From the NCBI RefSeq assembly GCF_007830295.1, contig NZ_VLKC01000002.1, positions 2,410,660 to 2,474,659 of the forward strand: 64,000 nucleotides of DNA. Reading direction: 5' to 3'. Made by a program: the position numbers and the translations under genes. Source of the stretch: Sporomusa sp. KB1. Lineage in GTDB: Bacteria > Bacillota > Negativicutes > Sporomusales > Sporomusaceae. Below are positions 9,764-18,060 of this stretch, one piece after another; within the stretch, counting starts at the first letter, position 1, and each line of letters begins with the position of its first letter. Under the pieces are notes generated by a model. The model saw only the letters and a list, made by a program, of their open reading frames with translations. It ran no database searches and had not been told where the DNA came from.

Positions 9764-11593
9764 ATGTGTGGAATCGTAGGCTATATCGGTCCCGATCAGG
9801 CGGCACCGTTTTTATTAGAAGGAATGAGTAAACTTGAATACCGGGGATATGACTCGGCTGGTATTGCCGTTTTTGATGGTAGTAAAATAAATGTTGATAA
9901 AAGTGTTGGCCGTTTGAATATTCTCGCCAAAAAGGTTGAAATGAAGCCGCTTACAGGCAATCTGGGCATTGGTCATACCCGGTGGGCGACACATGGCCGT
10001 CCTTCTGACGCTAACTCTCACCCGCATACTGATTGCACAGGCAAGTTTGTTGTTGTGCATAATGGCATTATCGAAAACTATATGCATATCAAAGAGAAAC
10101 TCATTGCCAAAGGCCATAAATTCACTTCAGAAACCGATACTGAGGTGGTAGCTCACCTGTTGGAAGAGTACTATGAAGGTGATTTTGAAGCCACTGTAAA
10201 AAAAGTACTTGCAACTATTGAAGGCTCGTATGCGTTGGTTTTTATGTGCCAGGATGAGCCGGATAAGCTTATTTGCACCAAACAGGATAATCCGCTGGTT
10301 ATTGGCCTTGGCGAAGGGGAAAACTTTATCGCTTCCGATATCCCTGCTATCATCAGCCGCACTCGGAGAACCTATATCTTGAGTGATGGCGAAATGGCCA
10401 TAATCACCAAAGATTCCGTTTGGGTCATGAACCGTCAGGGAGTACCGGTAACTAAAAAAGTGTTTGAAGTAAACTGGGATGCCGAAGCAGCTGAAAAAGG
10501 CGGCTATGAGCATTTCATGATAAAAGAAATTTATGAGCAGCCTAAGGCTGTCCGCGAAACTATGACCGGACGAGTTGCCAAAGACAACAGTAGCGTAGCA
10601 TTTGAAGAACTAAAATGGATCAAAGAGGATGTTACTGCTCTCAAAAAAATTGCGATTGTCGCTTGCGGCACCGCTTATCATGCTGGTATTGTCGGTAAAT
10701 ATCTAATTGAAAACTTAGCCCGCATTCCGGTAGAAGTCGATGTGGCTTCCGAATTCCGTTATCGATCACCGCTTATTGACGACCAGACGCTCACCATTGT
10801 TATCAGCCAGTCAGGAGAAACCCTGGATACCCTAGCTGCATTGAAAGAAGCTAAAAAGCTGGGATCGCGTGTACTAGCTGTTACTAACGTTGTCGGCTCC
10901 TCTATCGCCCGCGAAGCCGACCAAGTTATCTATACCTGGGCTGGCCCGGAAATCGCGGTAGCCTCAACCAAAGCCTATACTACTCAGCTGATTGTAATGG
11001 CTATGCTGGCTATCTATATGGGCTCACTTAATGGCAAGCTGCCGCAAGCAAGAGTCCGTGAACTTTGCCAGGAACTACGCGAACTGCCCAACCACATCCA
11101 TGAACTGCTGGAAGATGTTGAACCCATCAAAACCTTTGCCCAACAATATGGTTTCAATGAAGATGTATTCTTCCTTGGCCGATCTTTAGACTATGCCGTA
11201 GCTCTCGAAGGGGCACTCAAACTCAAAGAAATATCCTATATCCATGCTGAAGCCTACGCTGCCGGCGAACTAAAACATGGCACTTTGGCGCTAATTATTG
11301 AAGGCGTGCCTGTTATCGCGTTAGCCACGCAGAAAGATGTTTACGAAAAAATGCTCAGCAACATCAAAGAAGTCAAGGCTCGTGACGCCGTTGTTATCGG
11401 CATTGGACTCAAGGGCGATAATCAAATCGAAAAATATGTTGACCATACCATCTATATTCCAGCTACTGATAAATTCCTGACCCCAATTTTGTCCGTCATT
11501 CCCTTGCAGCTCTTGGCTTATTATGCTGCTGCTACTCGCGGCTGTGATGTTGATAAGCCAAGGAATCTGGCTAAGAGTGTTACGGTGGAGTAG
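9764..11593 (+). CDS. glmS: Glutamine-fructose-6-phosphate aminotransferase (isomerizing)
   Basis: Makes glucosamine-6-phosphate from fructose-6-phosphate and glutamine, the entry to amino-sugar and cell-wall synthesis. At 609 residues it is full length. The N-terminal class II glutaminase domain begins MCGIVGYIG with Cys2 as nucleophile. Two SIS sugar-isomerase domains follow (about 285-420 and 455-600; ISQSGETLDT is the phosphate loop of the first), and the protein ends DKPRNLAKSVTVE as usual. Start behind AGGGAGG. Controlled by the upstream ribozyme. Confidence 0.98.
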   Translation: MCGIVGYIGPDQAAPFLLEGMSKLEYRGYDSAGIAVFDGSKINVDKSVGRLNILAKKVEMKPLTGNLGIGHTRWATHGRPSDANSHPHTDCTGKFVVVHNGIIENYMHIKEKLIAKGHKFTSETDTEVVAHLLEEYYEGDFEATVKKVLATIEGSYALVFMCQDEPDKLICTKQDNPLVIGLGEGENFIASDIPAIISRTRRTYILSDGEMAIITKDSVWVMNRQGVPVTKKVFEVNWDAEAAEKGGYEHFMIKEIYEQPKAVRETMTGRVAKDNSSVAFEELKWIKEDVTALKKIAIVACGTAYHAGIVGKYLIENLARIPVEVDVASEFRYRSPLIDDQTLTIVISQSGETLDTLAALKEAKKLGSRVLAVTNVVGSSIAREADQVIYTWAGPEIAVASTKAYTTQLIVMAMLAIYMGSLNGKLPQARVRELCQELRELPNHIHELLEDVEPIKTFAQQYGFNEDVFFLGRSLDYAVALEGALKLKEISYIHAEAYAAGELKHGTLALIIEGVPVIALATQKDVYEKMLSNIKEVKARDAVVIGIGLKGDNQIEKYVDHTIYIPATDKFLTPILSVIPLQLLAYYAAATRGCDVDKPRNLAKSVTVE

Positions 11594-11607
11594 GGAAAGA
11601 TAATAGC

Positions 11608-11642
11608 GAATGCCACCCAAAATTTGATTTTGGGTGGCATTC
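11608..11642 (+). terminator. Intrinsic terminator after glmS
   Basis: Perfect inverted repeat GAATGCCACCCAAAA/TTTTGGGTGGCATTC with a short TTTGA loop, 15 bases after the glmS stop. Confidence 0.8.
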
Positions 11643-11659
11643 TATGTTTGTTTAGCTAA

Positions 11660-11890
11660 TTACCGGGTCAAGGAACATCTCCTTACCGATGTCTTTCCGT
11701 GCGTTCCTGCAATGAGAAGCAGAATGAGCGTCCCGTTGCTTCTCCCCAACTAGTGGTATAGCTATAGCAGCATTTAATAGTGATGCGTTCATGCTGCTTT
11801 GCATGTTCGTGACTATTTATTGGTATCAGGCGTTTGTAAATAAAGGTTAGGTTTTGGGGCCATCCATCTTATTGATGGATGGCCTTTTTT
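11660..11890 (+). ncRNA. Candidate structured non-coding RNA ending in a terminator
   Basis: A 320-bp gap without a convincing ORF holds three hairpin-capable pairs in series: GGAAC/GTTCC (11672-11707), GAGAAGCA/TGCTTCTC (11714-11744) and GCAGCAT/ATGCTGC (11767-11797). A textbook intrinsic terminator follows, an 11-bp GGCCATCCATC stem at 11858-11884 with six Ts. The glmS terminator lies upstream, so this terminator must serve a separate transcript. No known class is recognised; a 6S-like RNA was considered but no closing stem is evident. The 5' end is not defined. Confidence 0.4.
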
Positions 11891-11964
11891 GTTATTGTGG
11901 CAGGAATTCACAAATTAATATATAAATATAATTATGACACTTTTATTGCTGGGAGAGATGTAAA

Positions 11965-12561
11965 ATGCCAATGGTTCCTGCTTTTTGCGACACTTGCGGT
12001 ACTGTTTTTTCTTCGGGGATTTACTGCGAAAATTCTTTTAATATATCCTTATCGGGGTGCTCGTCAGGACCTTGCCCTTCGTGCGGTGGAATGGGCCATG
12101 TTCCTGATGGGGTTTATAATTTTATTGGAAACACAATTGAACTGTTGCAAGGTCCAAATAGAACTATTAAGGAATTGCAATCATTAGCCAGAATACTGGA
12201 AAAAGCACGAAGCAGTAAGTTAACGCAGGAACAGGTAGCTAATGAAATTTCAACAGAAGTACCGTCGTTATCGGCTATTTCAAATTACCTCCCCAAAAAC
12301 GCAACGGAGCTATGTGCTTATATTAATGTTCTATTAGCCACGATAACTATACTATTTAATATTATGACTCATGAACCTAAGCAGAAAGTACAACCAGAAC
12401 AAGTAATTAATCACATATATCAGCAAAATATTCAAAGCACAACCAATTACCATATGCCTGCAGCTAGTAATAGTAGTTATGCAGGTGAGAAAGTAGGACG
12501 AAACGAGAAATGTCCTTGTGGGAGCGATCTAAAGTATAAAAAGTGTTGTGGGAAGAACTAG
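11965..12561 (+). CDS. SEC-C motif protein of unknown function
   Basis: A 198-residue protein of unknown role. The C terminus GRNEKCPCGSDLKYKKCCG is a clear SEC-C zinc motif (about residues 178-196), like the tail of SecA and of many metal- or nucleic-acid-associated proteins. The N terminus has two Cys pairs (CDTC near 8-11 and CPSC near 37-40), suggesting a zinc ribbon. A hydrophobic stretch (about 115-133) could be a membrane or amphipathic helix. It stands alone and is followed by a T-rich terminator. Confidence 0.7.
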   Translation: MPMVPAFCDTCGTVFSSGIYCENSFNISLSGCSSGPCPSCGGMGHVPDGVYNFIGNTIELLQGPNRTIKELQSLARILEKARSSKLTQEQVANEISTEVPSLSAISNYLPKNATELCAYINVLLATITILFNIMTHEPKQKVQPEQVINHIYQQNIQSTTNYHMPAASNSSYAGEKVGRNEKCPCGSDLKYKKCCGKN

Positions 12562-12570
12562 TATTATTTC

Positions 12571-12605
12571 CGCCTGCCGGGTTCGTCCTGGTGGGCTTTT
12601 TTTTA
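12571..12605 (+). terminator. Intrinsic terminator after the SEC-C gene
   Basis: GC-rich stem around CTGCCGGG-TTCG-TCCTGGTGGG followed by a run of eight Ts. Confidence 0.7.
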
Positions 12606-12631
12606 TTTTCCATCTTTTAGAACTTTGGGTG

Positions 12632-12784
12632 TCAGGCTTGCTTTATTAGAAAAATTGACTTATCTGAAATGACAGTATCAGCGTCAAGGGATGGTGTAAG
12701 TTTCTTAATAAAAAAACCAATCTTTTTACCTTTATGCCCTTGCAATTTATGTAAAAGAGTACTAATATTAGTAATAGGTGGAAA
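12632..12784 (-). pseudogene. C-terminal remnant of an unrecognised gene
   Basis: Read on the minus strand, an open stretch of about 50 codons with protein-like composition (contains LHKLQGHKGKKIGFFIKK and SLDADTVISDKS) ends at TGA 12634-12632. It is preceded by an in-frame TAA at 12787-12785 and has no start codon or ribosome binding site. It therefore looks like the 3' end of a lost gene. Family not recognised. Confidence 0.35.
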
Positions 12785-12796
12785 TTAAAAAGTAAA

Positions 12797-12884
12797 GTCG
12801 CCGTGTCCCATAGGTGTTGGAGCACCTATAGGCACGAGCAGGTGCGGTAACACCTACACGTAACAGCGAACTGTCCACGACGAC
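12797..12884. repeat. Cloverleaf-like palindromic element
   Basis: An 88-bp element bounded by GTCGCCGTG and CACGACGAC, which nearly pair, enclosing two hairpins that share the same arms: ATAGGTG/CACCTAT (12810-12829) and AGGTG/CACCT (12840-12855). A 69-codon minus-strand reading frame runs through it but is explained by the palindromes. It abuts a gene remnant and looks like a small mobile or transcribed structured element of unknown class. Confidence 0.4.
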
Positions 12885-13085
12885 AATCTTATTATACCCG
12901 GTTGTTAGCTGAATTACAAGTTTTGACAATTGAAGTGTAATGATTGGTGCGAAAGGCAGATGGCTGTGCGACTGCATGCAATATTCGATGGTATCATATC
13001 TTGATACAGGTTTGGCAGGACACGCTGACGGGTTCTGTTATTTGGGTTGTTTCCTGTAGCTTGATACTGTTGCAAAAATCGATTA

Positions 13086-13133
13086 GGATCGCATGTGTAG
13101 GGTAGAAATAATCCTGCATATGTGATCCTTTTT
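13086..13133 (+). terminator. Terminator-like hairpin in a gene-poor gap
   Basis: GGATCGCATGTG pairs with CATATGTGATCC (10 of 12 positions) and is followed by TTTTTAATTT. No gene lies directly upstream on this strand, so it may end an unannotated transcript. The sequence from 12885 to 13085 shows no supported gene. Confidence 0.4.
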
Positions 13134-13138
13134 AATTT

Positions 13139-13177
13139 CCTCCTGTAAAATTCCCATTCATGGGTGATTACAGGAGG
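13139..13177. repeat. Perfect 10-bp inverted repeat upstream of a small ORF
   Basis: CCTCCTGTAA and TTACAGGAGG enclose a second inverted repeat, CCCATTCATGGG. It lies 46 bases before a 67-codon ORF and could be an operator or leader hairpin; the right arm contains AGGAGG, so folding could hide a ribosome-binding-like sequence. Confidence 0.35.
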
Positions 13178-13223
13178 GCATAGAAGCCTCCAGATAAAAT
13201 AAGGAGGGTGGGTTAACTGATTT

Positions 13224-13427
13224 ATGAATATCAGATACCTGGATTGTAAGAAACAAGAAACTGAGCTATATAATGAAATTTGGGAACTATCTGAAGAACT
13301 TGATCGGCTGGATAAAGAGGGAAAAGACACAACCGGCACTATCCAGAGATTTGGGGAGGTATTAGAGGAATTTTTGTTATTCAGGCGGCGGGGAGGCAAA
13401 GACCAGCTAGTTAACGGCAAACCCTAA
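13224..13427 (+). CDS. Small hypothetical coiled-coil protein
   Basis: A 67-residue acidic protein whose residues 8-40 (QETELYNEIWELSEELDRL) have a heptad-like pattern suggesting a coiled coil. The tail is basic and glycine-rich. ATG 13224 is the only possible start because TGA at 13218 closes the frame, but the AAGGAGG at 13201 lies about 16 bases away, longer than usual. Neighbours give no functional clue. Moderate doubt that it is a real gene. Confidence 0.4.
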   Translation: MNIRYLDCKKQETELYNEIWELSEELDRLDKEGKDTTGTIQRFGEVLEEFLLFRRRGGKDQLVNGKP

Positions 13428-13607
13428 ACCATAAGTGGACAGTAGGGATGCTTCTCTTTTGGCAACTCTATCAAGCAAAAAAAGTGTTTCCCTCCCCGTG
13501 TTTCCTCTCAATTGAGAGGGCGACTGGAATAGTATTGCTTTTAAATACCATTTTGTCTATAGTTATCTCATAATTATCTTTTTAAGCTATTTTTACGGGA
13601 GGTTTGT

Positions 13608-14078
13608 ATGAAGAAGGTTATTTTTGCACTCGTTATTACTGCTGTATTTTTTAGTTTTATTCCAACGACCTCTTTTGCTTGAAAAGACTGCGGTGATGAC
13701 CCTTTGTATAAGGGTTTTACGGAATCATCCTCCGAGGGATTTGTTGCTAAAGAGTTTGATAAGCTTGCTCCTGCTCCGGGAATTGATTGGAGTGGATCAC
13801 TTGAAACATGGATGGATCAGGCTCGCCAGAACGGATGGAACGTTAAGACTTCCGTTACAGACGTCAAATTAGGATCAATCGTCCTTTTTGACCAATCAAA
13901 CAAAATAATAGTCGGTATTGTCCGCGACATCAATGATACTGGTATCCGATTTGATACACTTGAACATAATCAAGTACAGCAAAAAATGGTTAATTACCAG
14001 TCAGTTAATGAATATAAAATAATTGGCTATATTTGGCCTGAACGTACTATACCAAGGATGAAGCTAATAATCAAGTAA
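13608..14078 (+). pseudogene. Secreted CHAP-like protein, reading frame interrupted by TGA at the signal-peptide junction
   Basis: From ATG 13608 (behind GGGAGG) the frame encodes a 24-residue signal peptide ending TTSFA. An in-frame TGA (13680-13682) follows, then the same frame stays open for 131 codons to 14078. The downstream part resembles small CHAP/NlpC-type domains (DWSGSLETWMDQARQNGW, then LGSIVLFDQ), although a catalytic Cys-His pair is not obvious. A tryptophan at this position is common in related exported proteins (AFAW occurs in the gene at 30097), so TGG to TGA is the simplest history. Selenocysteine or sequencing error cannot be excluded. A terminator follows. Confidence 0.6.
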
Positions 14079-14087
14079 CCACCTTTA

Positions 14088-14114
14088 ACCGGGTTTATCC
14101 CGGTCTTATTTTTT
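14088..14114 (+). terminator. Intrinsic terminator after the CHAP-like gene
   Basis: ACCGGG/CCCGGT stem with a TTTAT loop and a T-rich tail (CTTATTTTTT). Confidence 0.75.
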
Positions 14115-14160
14115 CGATATGCCAAGCATTATAAATACGGAGTTAAAGTAGGTGAGTAAA

Positions 14161-14474
14161 ATGCCGCGAACTGCCCGGAAGAAAAGTAATAGCGGAATAT
14201 ATCATATAATGCTACGAGGAATAAACAGACAAATTATATTTGAGGATGATGAAGATAGCGTTAAGTATATCATGTTCAACTTATTATAAAAGTGAATAAC
14301 GAGTCGTTGGAAAGTATAATGAAACGAATAGGAGTAAGCTATGTTTATTGGTATAATTGGAAATACAAACGGTCTTGTCACTTATTTCAAGATAGATACA
14401 AAAGTGAAGTAATCGAAGATGATAGTTATTTATTGTCAGGGGCTATTGATAGTTATTTTAGTGGAGAAAACTAA
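14161..14474 (+). pseudogene. Decayed RAYT (REP-associated tyrosine transposase)
   Basis: Begins MPRTARKKSNSGIYHI, nearly identical to the intact RAYT at 46199. It loses the HUH-containing middle by internal deletion and frameshift near 14285, then resumes with LESIMKRIGVSYVYWYN and FQDRYKSE in another frame before ending early. The metal-binding HVHLLLH motif is missing, so it is not functional. A hairpin (CCTCATCCC/GGGGTTGAGG, 14491-14517) follows. Confidence 0.85.
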
Positions 14475-14667
14475 TAGTGTCAAATGGCCTCATCCCTTGC
14501 AGAATGCGGGGTTGAGGGGTATTATTTTGTAGCGGGAGGCTAATAATGAGAAGTGAATTCTCATGTCGCAAACTCGGTGTCGAAAATGTAAAATAAATAA
14601 CTTGTTTATGCCTGTTTTCAGTCTCTTAACATGCCTGAGGCGGAAATGCTGACGATTTGTGAAACAA

Positions 14668-14683
14668 TGTCGGTTAGCTGACA
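14668..14683 (+). promoter_or_regulatory. CooA/CRP-type operator upstream of the CooA-like gene
   Basis: TGTCGGTTAGCTGACA reads TGTCG-N6-TGACA, a 5-6-5 dyad matching the TGTCR-N6-YGACA form of CooA sites. It is 90 bases before the regulator's start, suggesting autoregulation. I found no equally good site directly upstream of acsB. Confidence 0.6.
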
Positions 14684-14772
14684 GGTAATTGTGTATCTAT
14701 ATGCTATGTTATAAACAGGATATTTAGCTTATCAAAGTAGCAGGGAATTTCTGGAATAACGAGGTGCGGATA

Positions 14773-15444
14773 TTGAAGAGATTAGGGGATTTCCACGGGT
14801 TACCTTTATTCAGTCAATTGCCGGAAGCAATCGTAGCCAAGTACTTTAGCCATTGTCTTACGCGGAAATATAGAAAGAAAGAAGAAGTTTTTGGTTCTGG
14901 TGAACATGCAGATTATATCTATTTGCTTGTGTCCGGTAAAATTCGTGTGTACTTGAGTTATCCTAACGGTAAAGAGTTTACCCTTACACTATTGCAAGCC
15001 GGTGATGTTTATAGTGGGCATACGCGTGCTTTGGGACAGGCGCTGGCAGATAGTGAAGTGTTACTTATTCCTGTTGAGTCTTTCCGTAAGTTGTTAGTAG
15101 AAGTTCCACTGTTTGCTATGAATGTGATTTCAGTATTGGGTGATTCCCTGAGAAATTCAATGAATATTATCGAAAGTTTAGTATTTAAAGAAGTGAATAA
15201 GAGACTTTATCATTTTATTTATAGTCTTGCTCTTTCGGCAAATCGTCACGGAGAGTCTGCTATTCAAGTCCAATTAGGATTAACTCATCAACAAATAGGT
15301 ACAATGGTCGGTAGTACAAGACAGACGGTGAATATGTTTTTTAATAATCTGCAAAAGGAAGGAATAATTACTATGGGAAAGGATAAGTTGATTATTCATG
15401 ATTTTGCGATTATTACTGAACGTGCGCGCGATGATAGTGAGTAG
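14773..15444 (+). CDS. cooA: CooA-like Crp/Fnr-family regulator (probable heme-based CO sensor)
   Basis: About 223 residues: N-terminal effector domain, long dimerization helix and C-terminal helix-turn-helix (LTHQQIGTMVGSTRQTVNMF). It resembles CooA more than cAMP receptors: GKIRVYLSYPNGKEFTLTLLQAGDVYSGHTRA matches the CooA pattern (written here in pieces: GKIRVYLSY, EFTLTLL, GDVYSGHTRA). The His of GHTRA (residue 83 from this start) aligns with the axial heme His of CooA. The Cys two residues before it in Rhodospirillum CooA is Ser here. Start: TTG 14773, six bases after GAGGTG; GTG 14764 overlaps that site. It lies directly upstream of acsB, which fits a CO-related role. CO sensing itself is inferred. 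Confidence 0.75.
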   Translation: MKRLGDFHGLPLFSQLPEAIVAKYFSHCLTRKYRKKEEVFGSGEHADYIYLLVSGKIRVYLSYPNGKEFTLTLLQAGDVYSGHTRALGQALADSEVLLIPVESFRKLLVEVPLFAMNVISVLGDSLRNSMNIIESLVFKEVNKRLYHFIYSLALSANRHGESAIQVQLGLTHQQIGTMVGSTRQTVNMFFNNLQKEGIITMGKDKLIIHDFAIITERARDDSE

Positions 15445-15487
15445 CGAGGCGGGTAATCATAATTATTGAAAAAATGGGATTTTTTTT

Positions 15488-15515
15488 GCCGGATGTCGGC
15501 TAGATGACATCCGGC
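15488..15515 (+). terminator. Hairpin between the CooA-like gene and acsB
   Basis: Perfect 10-bp stem GCCGGATGTC/GACATCCGGC, followed by a moderately T-rich stretch. It suggests acsB has its own promoter in the 170 bp downstream. Confidence 0.6.
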
Positions 15516-15686
15516 TTGCTATTTCTCTGTTATTTTATAAGTAGGGAAAGGCGCTGTAAAGCATATATAACAAATTGTTGCAAGCAGCCGGACTTTTATT
15601 GACAGTTCCTAAGCTTTTCAGGATTGAGATTGATTAAAATGTCAATATTAGGTGAATAAGACGTACTCTATGAAGGGGGACTACAA

Positions 15687-17822
15687 ATGTCGAAGCAAAT
15701 TTGTGAACTGGCTTACCAAGGAGCCACTACGGCTGTAAGTGTTGCCGAAAAACTTCTCAACGAAGCCATTGAAAAGCATGGGGCTGAAACCCTAGTTAAA
15801 TATCCTGACACAGCGTACAAGCTGCCGATCATTACCGCCTTGGGCGGTGAAGAAGTCTTGACTCTGGGAGATCTTGTACCTGTCTTACAGAGAATTAAAG
15901 AGAATAACCTACGTCCTGAGCCGGAGTTAGGTAATGCTTTGCTATCAGGTGAAGCAACATTGTATGCGGGGGAAATTATTGAAGCTTTGCGTTATGTTAC
16001 CGGCACAAAACCTGATGAACCTCCTTACACTGGCTTTTTATCTGACCCGGTTTTGCGTAAATTTGGTGTACCGCTGGTTGACGGAACAATTCCTGGAGTT
16101 GCTGTTGTCACCGGCAAAGCCAAAGACGCCAAGGATGGCGCCAAGCTGGTTAAAGACCTGCAAGCCAAAGGTATTATGGTAATGCTAGTCAATGATATAA
16201 TTGAACAATGCATTGCAGAAGATATCAAAGTCGGAGTTGATTATATTACCTTCCCATTGGGGAATTTTACCCAGATTATTCATGCGGTCAACTTTGCTAC
16301 TCGTGCGGGCTTGGCGTTCGGTGGTGTTCCTAGTGGAGCGCGTGAACAAATGCTTGACTATCAAAAACGCCGTGTGCCTGCCTTCGTCATTGCATTGGGC
16401 GAACTCGACGCTGTTACTATAGCTATCGGTGCAGGGGCATTGTTTTTTGGTTTCCCAATCGTTACTGACCAGGATTTGCCGTCAGAACTTCAGATTCCCG
16501 GACTTCTGGAAGCTCAGCCTGACTATGATAAAATTGTCAAGTTGGCGCTTGAACTCCGCGGCATTAAGCTCAAAATCGTTGACATTCCTGTACCTATCAC
16601 TATTGGTCCTGCTTTCGAAGGCGAGACCATCCGTAAGAAAGACGCCTATGTTGAGTTCGGCGGTGGCCGTTCCACCAGCTTTGAACTTGTCCGCATGATG
16701 TCTTCTGACGAAGTTGAAGATGGTAAAATCGAAGTTATCGGACCAGACATTGACGAAATGCCTGAAGGTAGTATTTTTCCGATTGGCTTCATGATTGACA
16801 TCTATGGTCGTAAGATGCAAGATGATTTTGAGGGCGTGCTTGAGCGCCGCGTTCACTACAACCTCAACTACGGTGAAGGTTTGTGGCACGTAGCACAGCG
16901 TGATATGTGCTGGGTTCGTATCAGCAAAGGCGCTAAAGCTGCTGGCTTCAAAATTAGGGACTTTGGCGAGATTCTTATTGCTAAGTATAAGTCGGATTAT
17001 CCGGCCATTGTTGACCGTGTGCAGGTTACAATCGTTACTGATAAAGATATTATTGAAGAAAAAATCAAGATCGCCCGTGAGAAATATAAGGCGCGCGATG
17101 CCCGCCTGAAAGGTCTTACTGACGAGTCGGTTGATGTCTTCTACTCTTGTTTGCTCTGTCAGTCGTTTGCGCCTAATCATGTATGTATTGTTACCCCGCA
17201 GCGGGTTGGCTTGTGTGGTGCTGTAAGCTGGCTTGATGCCAAAGCATCTAACGAGATTACCCCCACTGGACCAAACCAGCCGATTCCTAAAGGCGAGTGC
17301 CTTGATGAAGCTAAGGGCATGTGGCAGAATATGAACGAATTCGTATACAATTCCTCTAACCGCACATTAGAAGAGGTTAATCTCTATACTCTGATGGATC
17401 GTCCGATGACCTCTTGCGGATGTTTTGAAGCCATTCTGGCGATACTACCGTTGTGTAACGGTGTAATGATTACTACCCGTGAGCATTCTGGTGATACTCC
17501 TTGCGGCATGACCTTCTCAACGCTGGCCGGAACTTGCGGCGGTGGTGTGCAAACCCCTGGGTTCATGGGTATTGGTCGTACGTATCTTACCAGTTCCAAG
17601 TTTATCTCTGCTGATGGCGGCTTGGGCCGTATTGTCTGGATGCCAAAAGACCTTAAAGTATACCTCGGACAAGATCTGGTTGATGCTGCGGTAGCTGCCG
17701 GTTTGGGAGCCGATTTTGTTGATAAGATTGCTGATGAAACTGTTGGCATTACTGAAGATGAAATCTTACCTTTTCTGGAAGAAAAGCAACACCCAGCCCT
17801 AACCATGAAACCGTTAATGTGA
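15687..17822 (+). CDS. acsB: CO-methylating acetyl-CoA synthase (CODH/ACS beta subunit)
   Basis: Joins CO, a corrinoid-bound methyl group and CoA to acetyl-CoA in the Wood-Ljungdahl pathway. The 711-residue protein is full length, including the N-terminal domain that receives CO. The A-cluster ligands are intact: C-x2-C-x8-C-x9-C at Cys488, 491, 500 and 510 for the 4Fe-4S cubane, and Cys577-Gly-Cys579 for the distal nickel. Start behind AAGGGGG. Unusually, no acsA, acsC, acsD, acsE or cooC gene accompanies it; a CooA-like regulator is upstream and a sigma-54 regulator downstream. Confidence 0.97.
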   Translation: MSKQICELAYQGATTAVSVAEKLLNEAIEKHGAETLVKYPDTAYKLPIITALGGEEVLTLGDLVPVLQRIKENNLRPEPELGNALLSGEATLYAGEIIEALRYVTGTKPDEPPYTGFLSDPVLRKFGVPLVDGTIPGVAVVTGKAKDAKDGAKLVKDLQAKGIMVMLVNDIIEQCIAEDIKVGVDYITFPLGNFTQIIHAVNFATRAGLAFGGVPSGAREQMLDYQKRRVPAFVIALGELDAVTIAIGAGALFFGFPIVTDQDLPSELQIPGLLEAQPDYDKIVKLALELRGIKLKIVDIPVPITIGPAFEGETIRKKDAYVEFGGGRSTSFELVRMMSSDEVEDGKIEVIGPDIDEMPEGSIFPIGFMIDIYGRKMQDDFEGVLERRVHYNLNYGEGLWHVAQRDMCWVRISKGAKAAGFKIRDFGEILIAKYKSDYPAIVDRVQVTIVTDKDIIEEKIKIAREKYKARDARLKGLTDESVDVFYSCLLCQSFAPNHVCIVTPQRVGLCGAVSWLDAKASNEITPTGPNQPIPKGECLDEAKGMWQNMNEFVYNSSNRTLEEVNLYTLMDRPMTSCGCFEAILAILPLCNGVMITTREHSGDTPCGMTFSTLAGTCGGGVQTPGFMGIGRTYLTSSKFISADGGLGRIVWMPKDLKVYLGQDLVDAAVAAGLGADFVDKIADETVGITEDEILPFLEEKQHPALTMKPLM

Positions 17823-17994
17823 TTATCAAAAATACAGGGCTGTGCTGCGATAGTAGGACTTTTGTGTATTAGCTTATTGCTTAAATATCTCCAAACAAAT
17901 AACTTTGCCATATTTGCTGCATATAGAATAATCTTGGCAGCACTCATCGTGTGTGATACTTTGTCAGGGGTGCATAAACGATTACTAAAGAAAA

Positions 17995-18036
17995 AATAGC
18001 TACTGTCGCATTGGTGCTGCAGTAGCTATTTTTTTT
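17995..18036 (+). terminator. Intrinsic terminator after acsB
   Basis: AATAGCTACTG pairs with CAGTAGCTATT and runs into eight Ts. It lies about 170 bases after acsB and could also serve the minus strand. Confidence 0.8.
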
Positions 18037-18060
18037 ATTTTTTTCTGTTCTTCAAGGCGA

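Noticed and set aside
12768..12977. 69-codon minus-strand reading frame
   Set aside because: Its protein-like middle is produced by the two AGGTG hairpins of the 88-bp element; no ribosome binding site or family support.
12914..13420. 168-codon minus-strand reading frame
   Set aside because: Ser/Pro-rich, crosses several palindromes and lies antisense to a small ORF with better signals; no recognisable domain.
15590..15660. Possible CooA-type site upstream of acsB (TGACA near 15599 and TGTCA near 15641)
   Set aside because: The half-sites face the wrong way and are 37 bases apart; the only near-dyad, TGTCA-N6-GGTGA, matches poorly in its second half.
15687..17822. Suspicion that the lone acsB is a truncated or decayed copy
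   Set aside because: The N-terminal domain and all six A-cluster cysteines are present with exact spacing.
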